Below are positions 34,138 to 44,175 of a DNA stretch of 64,000 nt, piece after piece. The DNA is from Streptomyces katrae (GTDB lineage Bacteria > Actinomycetota > Actinomycetes > Streptomycetales > Streptomycetaceae), in the NCBI RefSeq assembly GCF_002028425.1, contig NZ_CP020042.1:2852001-2916000 (forward strand), read 5' to 3'. Numbering within the stretch: the first letter of the stretch is position 1; each line of letters begins with the position of its first letter. The translations under genes and the position numbers were made by a program. The notes below the pieces were generated by a model. That model had not been told where the DNA came from. It did no database searches and was given only the letters and a program-made list of their open reading frames with translations.

Positions 34138-36330
34138 ATGTTCAGCACTGTTCTGGTGGCGAACCGGGGCGAGATCGCCGTACGGGTCATCCGCACCCTG
34201 CGGGAGCTCGGGATCCGGTCCGTGGCCGTCTTCAGCGACGCCGACGCGGACGCCCGGCACGTACGGGAAGCCGACACGGCCGTCCGGATCGGCCCCGCTG
34301 CGGCCGCCGAGAGCTACCTGTCGGTCGAGAAGCTGCTCGACGCGGCCCGGCGCACGGGGGCCGAGGCCGTCCACCCCGGGTACGGGTTCCTCGCGGAGAA
34401 CGCGGCCTTCGCACAGGCCTGCGCCGAGGCGGGGCTGGCCTTCATCGGGCCGCCCGCCTCGGCGATCTCCCTGATGGGCGACAAGATCCGGGCCAAGGAG
34501 ACGGTGAAGGCCGCCGGGGTGCCGGTCGTGCCCGGGTCGTCCGGGAGCGGGCTGTCGGACGCCGAACTCGTCAAGGCCGCCGAGAAGATCGGCATGCCGG
34601 TGCTGCTGAAGCCCTCGGCGGGCGGCGGCGGCAAGGGCATGCGCCTGGTCCGGGACGCGGGGCTGCTCGCGGAGGAGATCGCGGCGGCCCGGCGCGAGGC
34701 GCGCTCCTCCTTCGGTGACGACACCCTGCTGGTGGAGCGGTGGGTGGACCGGCCGCGGCACATCGAGATCCAGGTCCTGGCCGACGCCCACGGCAACGTG
34801 GTGCACCTCGGCGAGCGCGAGTGCTCGCTCCAGCGGCGCCACCAGAAGGTCATCGAGGAGGCCCCCTCGGTCCTGCTGACCCCGCAGATCCGGGCGGCGA
34901 TGGGCGCGGCGGCGGTGGAGGCGGCCCGCTCCTGCGGGTACGTCGGCGCGGGCACGGTGGAGTTCATCGTGCCGGGCGGCGACCCGTCCTCGTACTACTT
35001 CATGGAGATGAACACCCGCCTCCAGGTGGAGCACCCGGTCACGGAGCTGATCACCGGGCTGGACCTGGTGGAGCAGCAACTGCGGGTGGCCGCGGGGGCT
35101 CCGCTGGCCTTCGGCCAGGAGGACGTCCGGCTGAACGGGCACGCGATCGAGGCCCGGGTCTGCGCGGAGGACCCGGCGCGCGGGTTCCTGCCGTCCGGCG
35201 GCACGGTGCTGGCGCTGTCCGAGCCCTCGGGCGGCGCGGTGCGCACGGACTCCGGGCTGCTGGCCGGGGTGGACACGGGGTCGACGTACGACCCGATGCT
35301 GTCGAAGGTGATCGTCCACGGCCCCGACCGGGAGACGGCCCTGCGGATGCTGCGGGGGGCCCTCGCGGACACGGTGATCCTGGGCGTCCAGACGAACGCC
35401 GGCTTCCTGCGCAGGCTCCTGGCCCACCCGGACGTGGTGTCCGGGAACCTGGACACGGGGCTGGTGGAGCGGGACCTGCCGTCCCTCCTGCCGGAGGGGG
35501 TCCCCGCCGAGGTGTACGCCGCCGCCGCGCTGCTGGCCCAGGCCTCTCTCCCCCACCCCGCCCCTTCCCGAAACCAGGGGCTCCGCCCCCGGACCCCCGC
35601 GCCTCAAACGCCGACGGGGGGTAGCGCGGGCGCGTGGGCGGACCCGTTCTCCGCCGCCAACGGCTGGCGCCTGGGCGGCACCCCGGCCTGGACGGTCCAC
35701 CACTTCCGCCTCCCGGGCCAGGACCCGGTGACGGTCCGCACCCGCCAGCGGGGCACGGAGCAGGAGATCCTGCTGGGCACGGACACGCAGTCGCCTGCAC
35801 AATCCGCAGCCGACAACCGAGCCGCACCAAATCCAGCCTCGCCTGGGGGTACCCCCGGACGGAGTCTGGGGGAGATTGAGGCGCGGGGTCTGGGGCAGAG
35901 CCCCAGGACGCCGGCCCGCGGCCGCATCATCAGCCTCACCCCCGACCGCCTCACCGTGGAGCTCGACGGCGTCACGCACCACTTCGCCCACGCCACCTCC
36001 CCGGAGGGGACCTGGCTCGGCCGCGACGCCGACTCCTGGCACGTCCAGCGCCACGACCCCGTCACTGCGAAGGGCGCGGCCGGCGCAAACGCCGACACCC
36101 TCGCCGCCCCCATGCCCGGCACGGTCACCGTCGTCAAGGTGGCCGTCGGGGACAAGGTGGCGGCCGGGCAGAGCCTGCTGGTCGTGGAGGCGATGAAGAT
36201 GGAGCACGTCATCTCCGCCCCGCACGCCGGCACCGTCACCGAACTCGACGTCACCCCCGGCACCACGGTGGCCATGGACCAGGTCCTGGCCGTGATCACC
36301 CCCGACGAGGAAGCCGAGGCGAGCGAGTGA
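34138..36330 (+). CDS. biotin-dependent acyl-CoA carboxylase alpha subunit, with repeat-derived insertions
   Basis: Biotin carboxylase plus biotin carrier protein, 730 aa. Seen: [15 protein letters not shown] at residue 5, ATP-grasp loop GGGGKGM near 162, [14 protein letters not shown] near 291, and the biotinylation site EAMKMEHV with K687 near the C-terminus. Together with the beta subunit it should carboxylate methylcrotonyl-CoA. Odd: the region between the two catalytic parts (residues about 470-592) contains two Pro/Gly/Arg-rich inserts encoded by palindromic repeats that look like Streptomyces intergenic repeats, kept in frame. The protein is therefore longer than the usual 640-680 aa. 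ATG 34138 is the start. Confidence 0.9.
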   Translation: MFSTVLVANRGEIAVRVIRTLRELGIRSVAVFSDADADARHVREADTAVRIGPAAAAESYLSVEKLLDAARRTGAEAVHPGYGFLAENAAFAQACAEAGLAFIGPPASAISLMGDKIRAKETVKAAGVPVVPGSSGSGLSDAELVKAAEKIGMPVLLKPSAGGGGKGMRLVRDAGLLAEEIAAARREARSSFGDDTLLVERWVDRPRHIEIQVLADAHGNVVHLGERECSLQRRHQKVIEEAPSVLLTPQIRAAMGAAAVEAARSCGYVGAGTVEFIVPGGDPSSYYFMEMNTRLQVEHPVTELITGLDLVEQQLRVAAGAPLAFGQEDVRLNGHAIEARVCAEDPARGFLPSGGTVLALSEPSGGAVRTDSGLLAGVDTGSTYDPMLSKVIVHGPDRETALRMLRGALADTVILGVQTNAGFLRRLLAHPDVVSGNLDTGLVERDLPSLLPEGVPAEVYAAAALLAQASLPHPAPSRNQGLRPRTPAPQTPTGGSAGAWADPFSAANGWRLGGTPAWTVHHFRLPGQDPVTVRTRQRGTEQEILLGTDTQSPAQSAADNRAAPNPASPGGTPGRSLGEIEARGLGQSPRTPARGRIISLTPDRLTVELDGVTHHFAHATSPEGTWLGRDADSWHVQRHDPVTAKGAAGANADTLAAPMPGTVTVVKVAVGDKVAAGQSLLVVEAMKMEHVISAPHAGTVTELDVTPGTTVAMDQVLAVITPDEEAEASE
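35547..35626 (+). repeat. palindromic dispersed repeat, copy A, inside the carboxylase alpha gene
   Basis: Begins CTCCCCCACCCCGCCCC, continues with CCAGGGGCTCCGCCCCCGG and GCGCCTCAAACGCC (35601-35614). The core 35574-35608 is the reverse complement of copy B 35875-35908 with few differences. It encodes [19 protein letters not shown] in frame. Confidence 0.8.
35790..35916 (-). repeat. palindromic dispersed repeat, copy B (opposite orientation), inside the carboxylase alpha gene
   Basis: Core ATTGAGGCGCGGGGTCTGG with GCAGAGCCCCAGG at 35875-35908 matches copy A inverted. It carries an extra palindromic segment, CTGGGGGTACCCCCGGACG (35843-35861) with AGTCTGGGGGAG. It encodes [19 protein letters not shown] in frame. 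Confidence 0.8.
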
Positions 36331-37262
36331 ACGGGCTCCCCATGACCGTCCCGTCGCCCGCCGGGCTCCCCCCGCGGGTGCGGATCCACGAAGTCGGCGC
36401 CCGCGACGGGCTCCAGAACGAGAAGACGGCCGTCCCCACCGAGGTGAAGGCCGAGTTCATCCACCGGCTGGCCGCCGCCGGCCTGACCACCGTCGAGGCC
36501 ACCAGCTTCGTCCACCCCAAGTGGGTGCCCCAGCTGGCCGACGCCGAGCAGCTGTTCCCGCTGCTCTCCGACGTCCCCGCGGACCTCCCCGTCCTGGTGC
36601 CCAACGAGCGCGGCCTCGACCGCGCCCTGGCCCTCGGGGCCACCCGCATCGCGGTGTTCGGCTCGGCCACCGAGACCTTCGCCGCGCGGAACCTGAACCG
36701 TACGGTCGCCGAGTCCCTGGCCATGTTCGAGCCCGTCGTGGCCCGCGCCAAGGAGGCCGGGGCGCACGTGCGCGGCTATCTGTCGATGTGCTTCGGCGAC
36801 CCCTGGGAGGGTGCGGTCCCGGTCCCCCAGGTGGTCCGCACCGCCAAGGCCCTGCTGGACCTGGGCTGCGACGAGCTGAGCCTCGGCGACACCATCGGCG
36901 TCGCCACCCCCGGCCACGTCCAGGCGCTGCTCGGCGAGCTGAACACGGCGGGCGTGGTCACCGGCCGGATCGGCGTGCACTTCCACGACACCTACGGCCA
37001 GGCCCTCTCCAACACCCTCGCCGCGCTCCAGCACGGCGTGACCACGGTCGACGCCTCCGCCGGCGGCCTCGGCGGCTGCCCGTACGCGAAGAGCGCCACC
37101 GGCAACCTGGCCACCGAGGACCTGGTGTGGATGCTCGACGGCCTCGGCATCGAGACCGGGGTCGACCTGGCCGCCCTCACCGCCACGAGCGTGTGGATGG
37201 CCGAACGGCTGGGCCGTCCCAGCCCCTCCCGTACCGTCCGCGCCCTCTCCCACAAGGAGTAA
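36327..37262 (+). CDS. mvaB: hydroxymethylglutaryl-CoA lyase
   Basis: Splits HMG-CoA into acetoacetate and acetyl-CoA, the last step of leucine catabolism. 311 aa, TIM barrel. Seen: catalytic Arg/Asp in [12 protein letters not shown] near residue 25, [11 protein letters not shown] near 193, metal-binding His pair in [14 protein letters not shown] near 220, and the flexible loop [15 protein letters not shown] near 247 with the essential Cys. The GTG start overlaps the carboxylase stop by 4 nt, so translation is coupled. Confidence 0.93.
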   Translation: MNGLPMTVPSPAGLPPRVRIHEVGARDGLQNEKTAVPTEVKAEFIHRLAAAGLTTVEATSFVHPKWVPQLADAEQLFPLLSDVPADLPVLVPNERGLDRALALGATRIAVFGSATETFAARNLNRTVAESLAMFEPVVARAKEAGAHVRGYLSMCFGDPWEGAVPVPQVVRTAKALLDLGCDELSLGDTIGVATPGHVQALLGELNTAGVVTGRIGVHFHDTYGQALSNTLAALQHGVTTVDASAGGLGGCPYAKSATGNLATEDLVWMLDGLGIETGVDLAALTATSVWMAERLGRPSPSRTVRALSHKE

Positions 37263-37269
37263 CGAAGCC

Positions 37270-38430
37270 ATGCCCCTCGACCACCGGCTCACCCCCGAGC
37301 ACGAGGAACTCCGCCGCACCGTCGAGGCGTTCGCGCACGACGTGGTGGCACCCAAGATCGGCGACCTGTACGAGCGCCACGAGTTCCCGTACGAGATCGT
37401 CCGCGAGATGGGCCGCATGGGCCTGTTCGGCCTGCCCTTCCCGGAGGAGTACGGCGGCATGGGCGGCGACTACCTCGCCCTCGGCATCGCCCTGGAGGAG
37501 CTGGCCCGCGTCGACTCCTCGGTCGCCATCACCCTGGAGGCGGGCGTCTCCCTGGGCGCCATGCCCCTCTACCTGTTCGGCACCGAGGAGCAGAAGCGGG
37601 AGTGGCTGCCGAAGCTGTGCTCGGGCGAGGTGCTCGGCGCGTTCGGCCTGACCGAGCCCGGCGCCGGCAGTGACGCGGGCGGCACCCGCACCACGGCCGT
37701 CCGCGACGGCGACGAATGGGTCATCAACGGCTCCAAGTGCTTCATCACCAACTCCGGTACGGACATCACCGGTCTGGTCACGGTCACCGCGGTCACCGGC
37801 CGCAAGGCGGACGGCCGGCCGGAGATCTCCTCGATCATCGTCCCGTCCGGCACCCCGGGCTTCACGGTGGCGGCCCCGTACTCCAAGGTCGGCTGGAACT
37901 CCTCGGACACCCGTGAGCTGTCCTTCGACGAGGTCCGGGTGCCGGTCGCCAACCTGGTCGGCCAGGAGGGCCGCGGCTACGCCCAGTTCCTGCGGATCCT
38001 CGACGAGGGCCGGATCGCCATCGCGGCGCTGGCCACCGGTCTGGCGCAGGGCTGTGTGGACGAGTCGGTGAAGTACGCCAAGGAGCGTCAGGCCTTCGGG
38101 AAGGCGATCGGCGACAACCAGGCCATCCAGTTCAAGCTGGCCGACATGGAGACGCGCGCCCACATGGCCCGTCTGGGCTGGCGGGACGCGGCCTCGCGGC
38201 TGGTGGCGGGCGAGCCGTTCAAGAAGGAGGCGGCGATCGCGAAGCTGTACTCCTCCACGGTCGCCGTCGACAACGCGCGGGACGCCACGCAGATCCACGG
38301 CGGCTACGGGTTCATGAACGAGTACCCGGTGGCCCGGATGTGGCGGGACTCGAAGATCCTGGAGATCGGCGAGGGCACGAGCGAGGTCCAGCGCATGCTC
38401 ATCGCCCGCGAACTGGGCTTCGCAGGCTGA
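37270..38430 (+). CDS. acdH: branched/short-chain acyl-CoA dehydrogenase AcdH
   Basis: FAD-dependent acyl-CoA dehydrogenase of 386 aa. Seen: LTEPGAGSDAGGTRT near 128, CFITNSGTDIT near 157 and IHGGYGFMNEYPVARMWRDSKI near 340. The catalytic Glu is E368 in EIGEGTSEVQ, the medium/short-chain position. That differs from the dehydrogenase at 27.1 kb, which uses the isovaleryl-type position. It is the last gene of the carboxylase/lyase operon, 7 nt after the lyase. Streptomyces AcdH is known to act on branched-chain acyl-CoAs and feeds polyketide starter pools. Confidence 0.9.
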   Translation: MPLDHRLTPEHEELRRTVEAFAHDVVAPKIGDLYERHEFPYEIVREMGRMGLFGLPFPEEYGGMGGDYLALGIALEELARVDSSVAITLEAGVSLGAMPLYLFGTEEQKREWLPKLCSGEVLGAFGLTEPGAGSDAGGTRTTAVRDGDEWVINGSKCFITNSGTDITGLVTVTAVTGRKADGRPEISSIIVPSGTPGFTVAAPYSKVGWNSSDTRELSFDEVRVPVANLVGQEGRGYAQFLRILDEGRIAIAALATGLAQGCVDESVKYAKERQAFGKAIGDNQAIQFKLADMETRAHMARLGWRDAASRLVAGEPFKKEAAIAKLYSSTVAVDNARDATQIHGGYGFMNEYPVARMWRDSKILEIGEGTSEVQRMLIARELGFAG

Positions 38431-38576
38431 TCCCGCACCGGTCCTCGTACCGGTCCCCCGGCCGCCCCTCACGACGGCCCGCCCGCACGACGGCCCGCGC
38501 CCCCGGCGCGGGCCGTTGCGCGTTCGTGCGCCGGTGCGCCCCGAAAGAAGTTAGGTCCCCCTTACCGCTTTCGGCA

Positions 38577-38593
38577 AAGGTTAGGCTAACCTT
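38577..38593. promoter_or_regulatory. DmdR iron box upstream of desE
   Basis: AAGGTTAG-G-CTAACCTT, a perfect 8-1-8 palindrome 56 nt before desE, matches the TTAGGTTAGGCTAACCTAA consensus bound by the iron repressor DmdR1/IdeR. A weaker TTAGGTCCCCCTTACC lies 26 nt further upstream. Confidence 0.9.
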
Positions 38594-38649
38594 CCCACCG
38601 AACGGCCTACCCTCGCAGCCGCCCTGCACGTACGAAAGCGGACACCGCC

Positions 38650-39690
38650 ATGCCCAAGCCCAGCTCCACCTTCCTCTCCCGCCGCGGTCTCATCGCGGCC
38701 GGAGGCGCCCTCGGCCTCGTCGCGGCGCTCACCGCGTGCGGCGGCAGCGACAAGGCGAAGGACGGGGCGGGCGACCAGGGCGCTGCCGCATCGGGAGCCT
38801 GGAGCTTCAAGGACGACCTGGGCAAGACGGTCTCCGCCAAGTCCACGCCGAAGAACGTCGTGGCCTACACCGGCACCGCCGCCGCGCTCTACGACTACGG
38901 CGTGCAGGTCAAGGGCGTCTTCGGCCCGACGAAGCTGGCGGACGGCAAGCCCGACCCGATGGCCGGCACGATGGACATCTCCAAGGTCGAGATCCTCGGC
39001 AACGTCTACGACGAGTTCAACGTCGAGAAGTACGCGGCCCTCAAGCCGGACCTCCTCGCCACCAACACCTGGGACGGCTCGTACTGGTACGTCCCCGAGG
39101 CCTCCAAGGACAAGATCCTGAAGCTAGCCCCGGCCGCCGCCGTCGGCGTGGGCGACAAGGTGTCCATGGACAAGGCCCTGGAGCGCACCGCGGACCTCGC
39201 CAAGTCCCTCGGCGCCGACCTCAACACCAAGAAGAGCGCCGACGCGAAGGCCCGCTTCGACGCCGCCTCCGCCAAGGTCCGCGAGGCCGTCAAGGCCAAC
39301 CCGGGCGTCAAGGTCCTCGTCGGCTCCGGCTCCGACCAGATGTTCTACGTCTCCACCCCGAAGACCTCCGCGGACCTGAAGTACTTCGAGTCCCTCGGCG
39401 TCGAGTTCGTCAGCCCGGAGCAGGACAAGCTCGACCCGCAGGGCTTCTACGAGAGCCTCAGCTGGGAGAACGCCGGCAAGTACAAGGCCGACGTCATCCT
39501 GCTCGACAACCGCACCCAGGCCCTCCAGCCCGAGGCCCTGAAGGCCAAGCCGACCTGGAACGAGCTCCCGGCGGTCAAGGCCGGCCAGGTCGCCCCGCGC
39601 GTGACCGAGCCGATCTACTCGTACGAGAAGTGCGCGCAGATCCTCGAGGACCTCGCGAAGACCATCCAGAACGCCAAGAAGCTCGGCTGA
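38650..39690 (+). CDS. desE: ferrioxamine-binding lipoprotein DesE
   Basis: Siderophore-binding lipoprotein of 346 aa that delivers ferrioxamine to an ABC importer. Seen: a Tat-like start LSRRGLIAAGGALGLV, lipobox LTAC with Cys near residue 31, then a periplasmic-binding-protein type III (FhuD/FepB) fold with VVAYTGTAAALYDYG near 80 and IYSYEKCAQILEDLAKTIQ at the end. The iron box upstream makes it iron-repressed. desF follows 26 nt later. No permease or ATPase gene is adjacent, so these must lie elsewhere. Confidence 0.9.
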   Translation: MPKPSSTFLSRRGLIAAGGALGLVAALTACGGSDKAKDGAGDQGAAASGAWSFKDDLGKTVSAKSTPKNVVAYTGTAAALYDYGVQVKGVFGPTKLADGKPDPMAGTMDISKVEILGNVYDEFNVEKYAALKPDLLATNTWDGSYWYVPEASKDKILKLAPAAAVGVGDKVSMDKALERTADLAKSLGADLNTKKSADAKARFDAASAKVREAVKANPGVKVLVGSGSDQMFYVSTPKTSADLKYFESLGVEFVSPEQDKLDPQGFYESLSWENAGKYKADVILLDNRTQALQPEALKAKPTWNELPAVKAGQVAPRVTEPIYSYEKCAQILEDLAKTIQNAKKLG

Positions 39691-39716
39691 CCCGGTAACC
39701 CAGGGGGGACCTCCGC

Positions 39717-40655
39717 ATGACCGCCACCGCTTCCGACGCCGCCACCGCCGCCGACACCGGCGCCGACGCGGCCGCGGCCGCCGCGCACTTCCGGTTCTTC
39801 ACGCTCGAAGTCCTGCGCACGCGCCGCCTCGGCCACTCGTTCCTGCGCGTGACCTTCGGCGGGGAGTCCCTTGCGGCGTTCCGCTCGGGGGGCTACGACC
39901 AGAGCCTGTCGCTCTTCCTCCCCGTGGGGGACCAGGAGCACACCGAACTCCCCTCCACCGACGAGGACGCCTGGTTCGGCGCCTGGCGGTCGATGCCGGA
40001 CGAGGTCCGGCCGGTGATGCGCTCGTACACCGTGCGCGAGCAGCGGCGGACGGAGGCGGGGGCGGACGAGGTGGACATCGACTTCGTCCTCCACGGGGAC
40101 GCGTCCCCGGCCTCCCGCTGGGCGGGCCGGGCCGTGACCGGCCGCCGGATCATGGCGATCGGCCCGGCCGTGGCGGAGAACAAGTCGGTCCGCTTCCAGC
40201 GGCCGGACGACGCGGACACGGTGCTGATGTACGCGGACGAGACCGCCCTGCCGGCCGCCGCGGCGATCCTGGACCGGCTGCCCGCCGGGACGAAGGTGAA
40301 GGCCTGGTTCGAGGTCCCGCACCCGGACGACCGGCTCAGCCTGCACACCCTCGCGGACCAGGACGTCACCTGGATCGTGCGCGAGAAGGGCGAGGGCGCG
40401 GCGGCGCGCACCGAACGGGTGCTGTCCGAGCTGCGTGCGGCGCAGCTCCCCGCCGCGCAGTCCCCGTACGCCTGGCTCGCGGGCGAGGCCGGGACGATCA
40501 GGGCAGTACGCCGCCACCTCGTGCAGGAACGTTCCGTCGACCGGCGCGCGGTGCGGTTCACCGGCTACTGGAGGCTCGGCGCGAGCGAGGAGCAGCTGCT
40601 CGCCGAGGCGTACGCGGGCAAGGCCCCGAGCGAGGACCCGGCGGCCGAGCTGTAG
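39717..40655 (+). CDS. desF: siderophore-interacting protein / ferri-siderophore reductase DesF
   Basis: A 312-aa member of the SIP/ViuB family. NAD(P)H- and FAD-dependent enzymes of this family reduce Fe(III)-siderophore to release iron. Seen: RRLGHSFLRVTFGGE near 40, the flavin-binding MRSYTVRE near 100, the HGDASPASRWAGRA signature near 128 for FAD/phosphate contact, DETALPAAAAILDRL near 178, and AWLAGEAGTIRAVRRHL near 255. It follows desE in the same iron-regulated transcript. A strong terminator lies 26 nt downstream. Confidence 0.9.
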   Translation: MTATASDAATAADTGADAAAAAAHFRFFTLEVLRTRRLGHSFLRVTFGGESLAAFRSGGYDQSLSLFLPVGDQEHTELPSTDEDAWFGAWRSMPDEVRPVMRSYTVREQRRTEAGADEVDIDFVLHGDASPASRWAGRAVTGRRIMAIGPAVAENKSVRFQRPDDADTVLMYADETALPAAAAILDRLPAGTKVKAWFEVPHPDDRLSLHTLADQDVTWIVREKGEGAAARTERVLSELRAAQLPAAQSPYAWLAGEAGTIRAVRRHLVQERSVDRRAVRFTGYWRLGASEEQLLAEAYAGKAPSEDPAAEL

Positions 40656-40681
40656 TCAACTCCCCATATTCGCAAGGTATT

Positions 40682-40722
40682 TGAGGAAGGGCCCCGGCGC
40701 CAGCCGGGGCCCTTCCTCATTT
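40682..40722 (+). terminator. intrinsic terminator after desF
   Basis: A perfect 17-bp stem, TGAGGAAGGGCCCCGGC at 40682-40698 and its complement at 40703-40719, with a 4-nt loop, followed by TTTG. It separates desEF from desABCD. Confidence 0.88.
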
Positions 40723-40732
40723 GTGATCTAAC

Positions 40733-40751
40733 TTAGGTTAGGCTAACCTAA
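40733..40751. promoter_or_regulatory. DmdR iron box upstream of desABCD
   Basis: TTAGGTTAGGCTAACCTAA, a perfect 9-1-9 palindrome identical to the Streptomyces iron-box consensus, 43 nt before desA. It implies DmdR1-Fe(II) repression of ferrioxamine biosynthesis. Confidence 0.95.
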
Positions 40752-40794
40752 ATCCCGCACCCACCCCCCGCTCTCCCCGCCCGGAGGAAAGTTG

Positions 40795-42306
40795 ATGCGC
40801 TCGCATCTGCTGAACGAGACGACCGCGGACGAATACCGGCGCACCGTCACCGAGGGCGTCGAACGCGTCGCCGCCAAACTCGCGGCCACGCAGCGCCCCC
40901 ACACCGGTATCTCCGTGGACGAACTCGCTCCGGTCATCGGCGGCATCGACCTCGACCGCCCCCTGGGCAACGCCGCCGCCGCCCTCGACGAGCTCGAGGA
41001 CGTCTACCTGCGCGACGCCGTCTACTTCCACCACCCGCGCTACCTGGGCCACCTCAACTGCCCAGTCGTCATCCCCGCGGTGGTCGGCGAAGCCGTCCTG
41101 TCGGCCGTCAACTCCTCCCTCGACACCTGGGACCAGTCCATCGGCGGCACGCTCATCGAGCGCCGCCTCATCGACTGGACCGCCCGCCGCATCGGCCTCG
41201 GCGAAGGCGCCGACGGCATCTTCACCTCCGGCGGCAGCCAGTCGAACTTCCACGCACTGCTCCTCGCCCGCGACGAGGCCTGCCGAATCGTCATGAAGCG
41301 CGCCCTGGACGCCGGGACCGAGCTCACCAAGGCCGAACTCCTGCCCAAGCTGCGCATCTTCACCTCCGAGGCCAGCCACTTCAGCGTGCAGAAGTCGGCC
41401 GCCATGCTCGGCCTCGGCTACGAAGCCGTCATCGCGGTCCCCGTCGACCGGGCCCGCCGCATGGACACCTCCGTGCTCGCCCTGGAACTGGAGAACTGCG
41501 CCGCCGAGGGCCACTTCCCCATGGCCGTCGTCGCCACCGCCGGCACCACCGACTTCGGGTCCATCGACCCGCTCCCCGAGATCGCCCGCCTGGCCTCCGA
41601 GCACTCCGCGTGGATGCACGTGGACGCCGCCTACGGCTGCGGACTGCTGGTCTCCCCCACCCGCCGCCACCTCCTCGACGGCATAGAGCACGCCGACTCG
41701 GTGACCGTGGACTACCACAAGTCCTTCTTCCAGCCCGTGAGTTCCAGCGCGATGCTGGTCCGCGACCGCGACACCCTCGCGCACGCCACGTACCACGCGG
41801 ACTACCTCAACCCACGCCAGATGACCGAGGAGCGGATCCCCAACCAGGTCGACAAGTCCATCCAGACCACGCGCCGCTTCGACGCCCTGAAACTCTGGAT
41901 GACCCTGCGCATCATGGGCGCCGACGCCGTCGGCTCCCTCTTCGACGAGGTCGTCGGCCTCGCCGCGGCCGGCTGGGAGATCCTTGACGCCGACCCCCGC
42001 TTCGAGGTGGTCGTGAGGCCGCAGCTCTCCACCCTGGTCTTCCGCTACGTCCCCGCCGCCGATGCCGGCGAAGCCGGCGCCGGCCCGCGCCCCGAACTGC
42101 TCGACGAGGCCCAGCTGCACGCCCGCAAGGCCCTGTTCGCCTCCGGCGAGGCCGTCGTGGCCGGCACCAAGGTGGACGGGAAGCAGTACCTGAAGTTCAC
42201 CCTCCTCAACCCGCAGACCACGACGGCCGACATCACCGCCGTCCTCGACCTCATCGCCGCACATGCCGAGCAGTTCCTGGGAGAGTCCCTTGCCGTCCAC
42301 CGCTAA
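40795..42306 (+). CDS. desA: PLP-dependent lysine decarboxylase DesA
   Basis: First step of ferrioxamine synthesis: L-lysine to cadaverine. 503 aa, group II PLP decarboxylase. Seen: [18 protein letters not shown] near 142, [11 protein letters not shown] near 275 with the PLP-binding Asp, and the PLP Lys in [10 protein letters not shown] (K309). GGAGGAA at 40782-40788 fits ATG 40795. First gene of a translationally coupled operon: desB begins inside its 3' end, and desC and desD follow by ATGA overlaps. Confidence 0.95.
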   Translation: MRSHLLNETTADEYRRTVTEGVERVAAKLAATQRPHTGISVDELAPVIGGIDLDRPLGNAAAALDELEDVYLRDAVYFHHPRYLGHLNCPVVIPAVVGEAVLSAVNSSLDTWDQSIGGTLIERRLIDWTARRIGLGEGADGIFTSGGSQSNFHALLLARDEACRIVMKRALDAGTELTKAELLPKLRIFTSEASHFSVQKSAAMLGLGYEAVIAVPVDRARRMDTSVLALELENCAAEGHFPMAVVATAGTTDFGSIDPLPEIARLASEHSAWMHVDAAYGCGLLVSPTRRHLLDGIEHADSVTVDYHKSFFQPVSSSAMLVRDRDTLAHATYHADYLNPRQMTEERIPNQVDKSIQTTRRFDALKLWMTLRIMGADAVGSLFDEVVGLAAAGWEILDADPRFEVVVRPQLSTLVFRYVPAADAGEAGAGPRPELLDEAQLHARKALFASGEAVVAGTKVDGKQYLKFTLLNPQTTTADITAVLDLIAAHAEQFLGESLAVHR

Positions 42307-43591
42307 GCCCTACGACTTCATCGGCATCGGCCTGGGCCCCTTCAACCTGGGACTGGCCTGCCTGACCGCGCCCATCGACGAGCTGGACGGCCTGTTCATC
42401 GAGTCGAAGCCGCACTTCGAGTGGCACGCCGGCATGTTCCTCGACGGCGCCCACCTCCAGACGCCGTTCATGTCGGACCTGGTCACCCTCGCCGACCCCA
42501 CCTCGCCCTTCTCCTTCCTGAACTACCTGAAGGACAAGGACCGGCTGTACTCCTTCTACATCCGCGAGAACTTCTACCCGCTGCGCGCCGAGTACAACGA
42601 CTACTGCCGCTGGGCCGCCGACCGGCTCGACAACGTCCGGTACTCCACCTCCGTCACCGAGGTCGCGTACGACGAGGAAGCCGGGCTCTACGAGGTGCGC
42701 ACCGACCGCGGCGAGACGTTCCTCGCCCGCCGCCTGGTCCTCGGCACCGGCACCCCGCCGCACGTCCCCGCGTCCTGCGAGAACCTGGGCGGCGACTTCC
42801 TCCACAACTCCACCTACATGGAGCACAAGGAAGTCCTCCGGAAGAAGAAGTCGATCACCCTGATCGGCTCCGGCCAGAGCGCGGCCGAGATCTACTACGA
42901 CCTCCTCGCCGAGATCGACGTCCACGGCTACCAGCTCAACTGGGTGACCCGCTCCCCGCGCTTCTTCCCGCTCGAATACACCAAGCTCACCCTGGAGATG
43001 ACCTCCCCGGAGTACGTGGACTACTTCCACGCCCTCCCCGAGGAGACCCGCTACCGCCTCGAAACCCAGCAGAAGAACCTGTTCAAGGGCATCGACGGCG
43101 ACCTGGTCAACGCCATCTTCGACCTGCTCTACCAAAAGCGCGTCGAGATGCCGGGCCAGGTCCCCACGACCCTGCTCACCAACACCTCCCTGAACAGCAC
43201 GGCGTACGACACCACCACCGGCACGTACACCCTCGGGCTGCGCCAGGAGGAGCAGGAGCGGGACTTCTCCCTCACCACCGAGGGCCTGGTCCTCGCCACC
43301 GGCTACAAGTACCGCATCCCGGAGTTCCTGGCCCCCGTCCGCGACCGCCTCAACTTCGACGGCCACGGCCGCCTCGACGCCGCCCGCAACTACGCGGTCG
43401 ACATCACCGGCCGCGGGATCTACCTCCAGAACGGCACCACCCACAACCACTCCCTCACCTCGCCCGACCTGGGCATGGCCGCGTACCGCAACGCGTACAT
43501 CGTTTCCGAACTCCTCGGCCACGAGCACTACAAGGTCGAGAAGTCCATCGCGTTCCAGCAGTTCGCCGCCCCGGAAGGCACGCACGCATGA
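42263..43591 (+). CDS. desB: cadaverine N-monooxygenase DesB
   Basis: FAD/NADPH-dependent N-hydroxylating monooxygenase of 442 aa (433 if started at TTG 42290). It converts cadaverine to N-hydroxycadaverine. Seen: FAD site [16 protein letters not shown] near 20, [19 protein letters not shown] near 70, NADPH site [16 protein letters not shown] near 200, and the C-terminal LATGYKY and [20 protein letters not shown] 42263 overlaps desA by 44 nt and lacks an RBS; TTG 42290 has GGGAGAG upstream and may be the true start. Confidence 0.93.
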   Translation: MPSSSWESPLPSTAKPYDFIGIGLGPFNLGLACLTAPIDELDGLFIESKPHFEWHAGMFLDGAHLQTPFMSDLVTLADPTSPFSFLNYLKDKDRLYSFYIRENFYPLRAEYNDYCRWAADRLDNVRYSTSVTEVAYDEEAGLYEVRTDRGETFLARRLVLGTGTPPHVPASCENLGGDFLHNSTYMEHKEVLRKKKSITLIGSGQSAAEIYYDLLAEIDVHGYQLNWVTRSPRFFPLEYTKLTLEMTSPEYVDYFHALPEETRYRLETQQKNLFKGIDGDLVNAIFDLLYQKRVEMPGQVPTTLLTNTSLNSTAYDTTTGTYTLGLRQEEQERDFSLTTEGLVLATGYKYRIPEFLAPVRDRLNFDGHGRLDAARNYAVDITGRGIYLQNGTTHNHSLTSPDLGMAAYRNAYIVSELLGHEHYKVEKSIAFQQFAAPEGTHA

Positions 43592-44175
43592 GCACCACCG
43601 AAACCCTCTTCACCCGCACCGACCCGGCCCTGGGCACCTTCGCGATCCGCCCCCTGGACCCCTTCGCGGACGCGGAACTCCTCCACGCCTGGGTCACCCA
43701 CCCGAAGGCCGCGTTCTGGATGATGCAGGACGCCACCCTCACCGACGTCGAGCGCGAATACGTCCGCATCACCGCGCACGAGCACCACCAGGCCTTCCTC
43801 GGCCTCCACGAGGGCCGCCCGGCCTTCCTGATGGAGCGCTACGACCCGGCCCGCCTGGAGCTCGTCGGCCTCTACCACGCGCAGCCGGGTGACGTGGGCA
43901 TGCACTTCCTGGTCGCCCCGACCGACACCCCGCTCCCCGGCTTCACCCGCGCCGTGATCACCACCGTCATGGCGGCCCTCTTCGCCGACCCGGCCACCGA
44001 GCGCGTCGTCGTCGAACCGGACGTCCGCAACACCGCCGTCCACGTTCTCAACGAGGCCGTCGGCTTCGTCCCCGAAGGCCCCGTCACCAAGCCGGAGAAG
44101 GAAGCCCTCCTCAGCTTCTGCACCCGGGCCCAGTTCGAGGCGGCCACCGCCCTCACCACCGGGGTCTCGATATGA
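43588..44175 (+). CDS. desC: N-hydroxycadaverine acyltransferase DesC
   Basis: A 195-aa GNAT-family acyltransferase (IucB/RhbD-type) that adds acetyl or succinyl to N-hydroxycadaverine. Seen: [17 protein letters not shown] near 37, [19 protein letters not shown] near 93 and [21 protein letters not shown] near 140 with the family's acyl-CoA site. The ATG overlaps the desB stop (ATGA). Confidence 0.93.
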   Translation: MSTTETLFTRTDPALGTFAIRPLDPFADAELLHAWVTHPKAAFWMMQDATLTDVEREYVRITAHEHHQAFLGLHEGRPAFLMERYDPARLELVGLYHAQPGDVGMHFLVAPTDTPLPGFTRAVITTVMAALFADPATERVVVEPDVRNTAVHVLNEAVGFVPEGPVTKPEKEALLSFCTRAQFEAATALTTGVSI

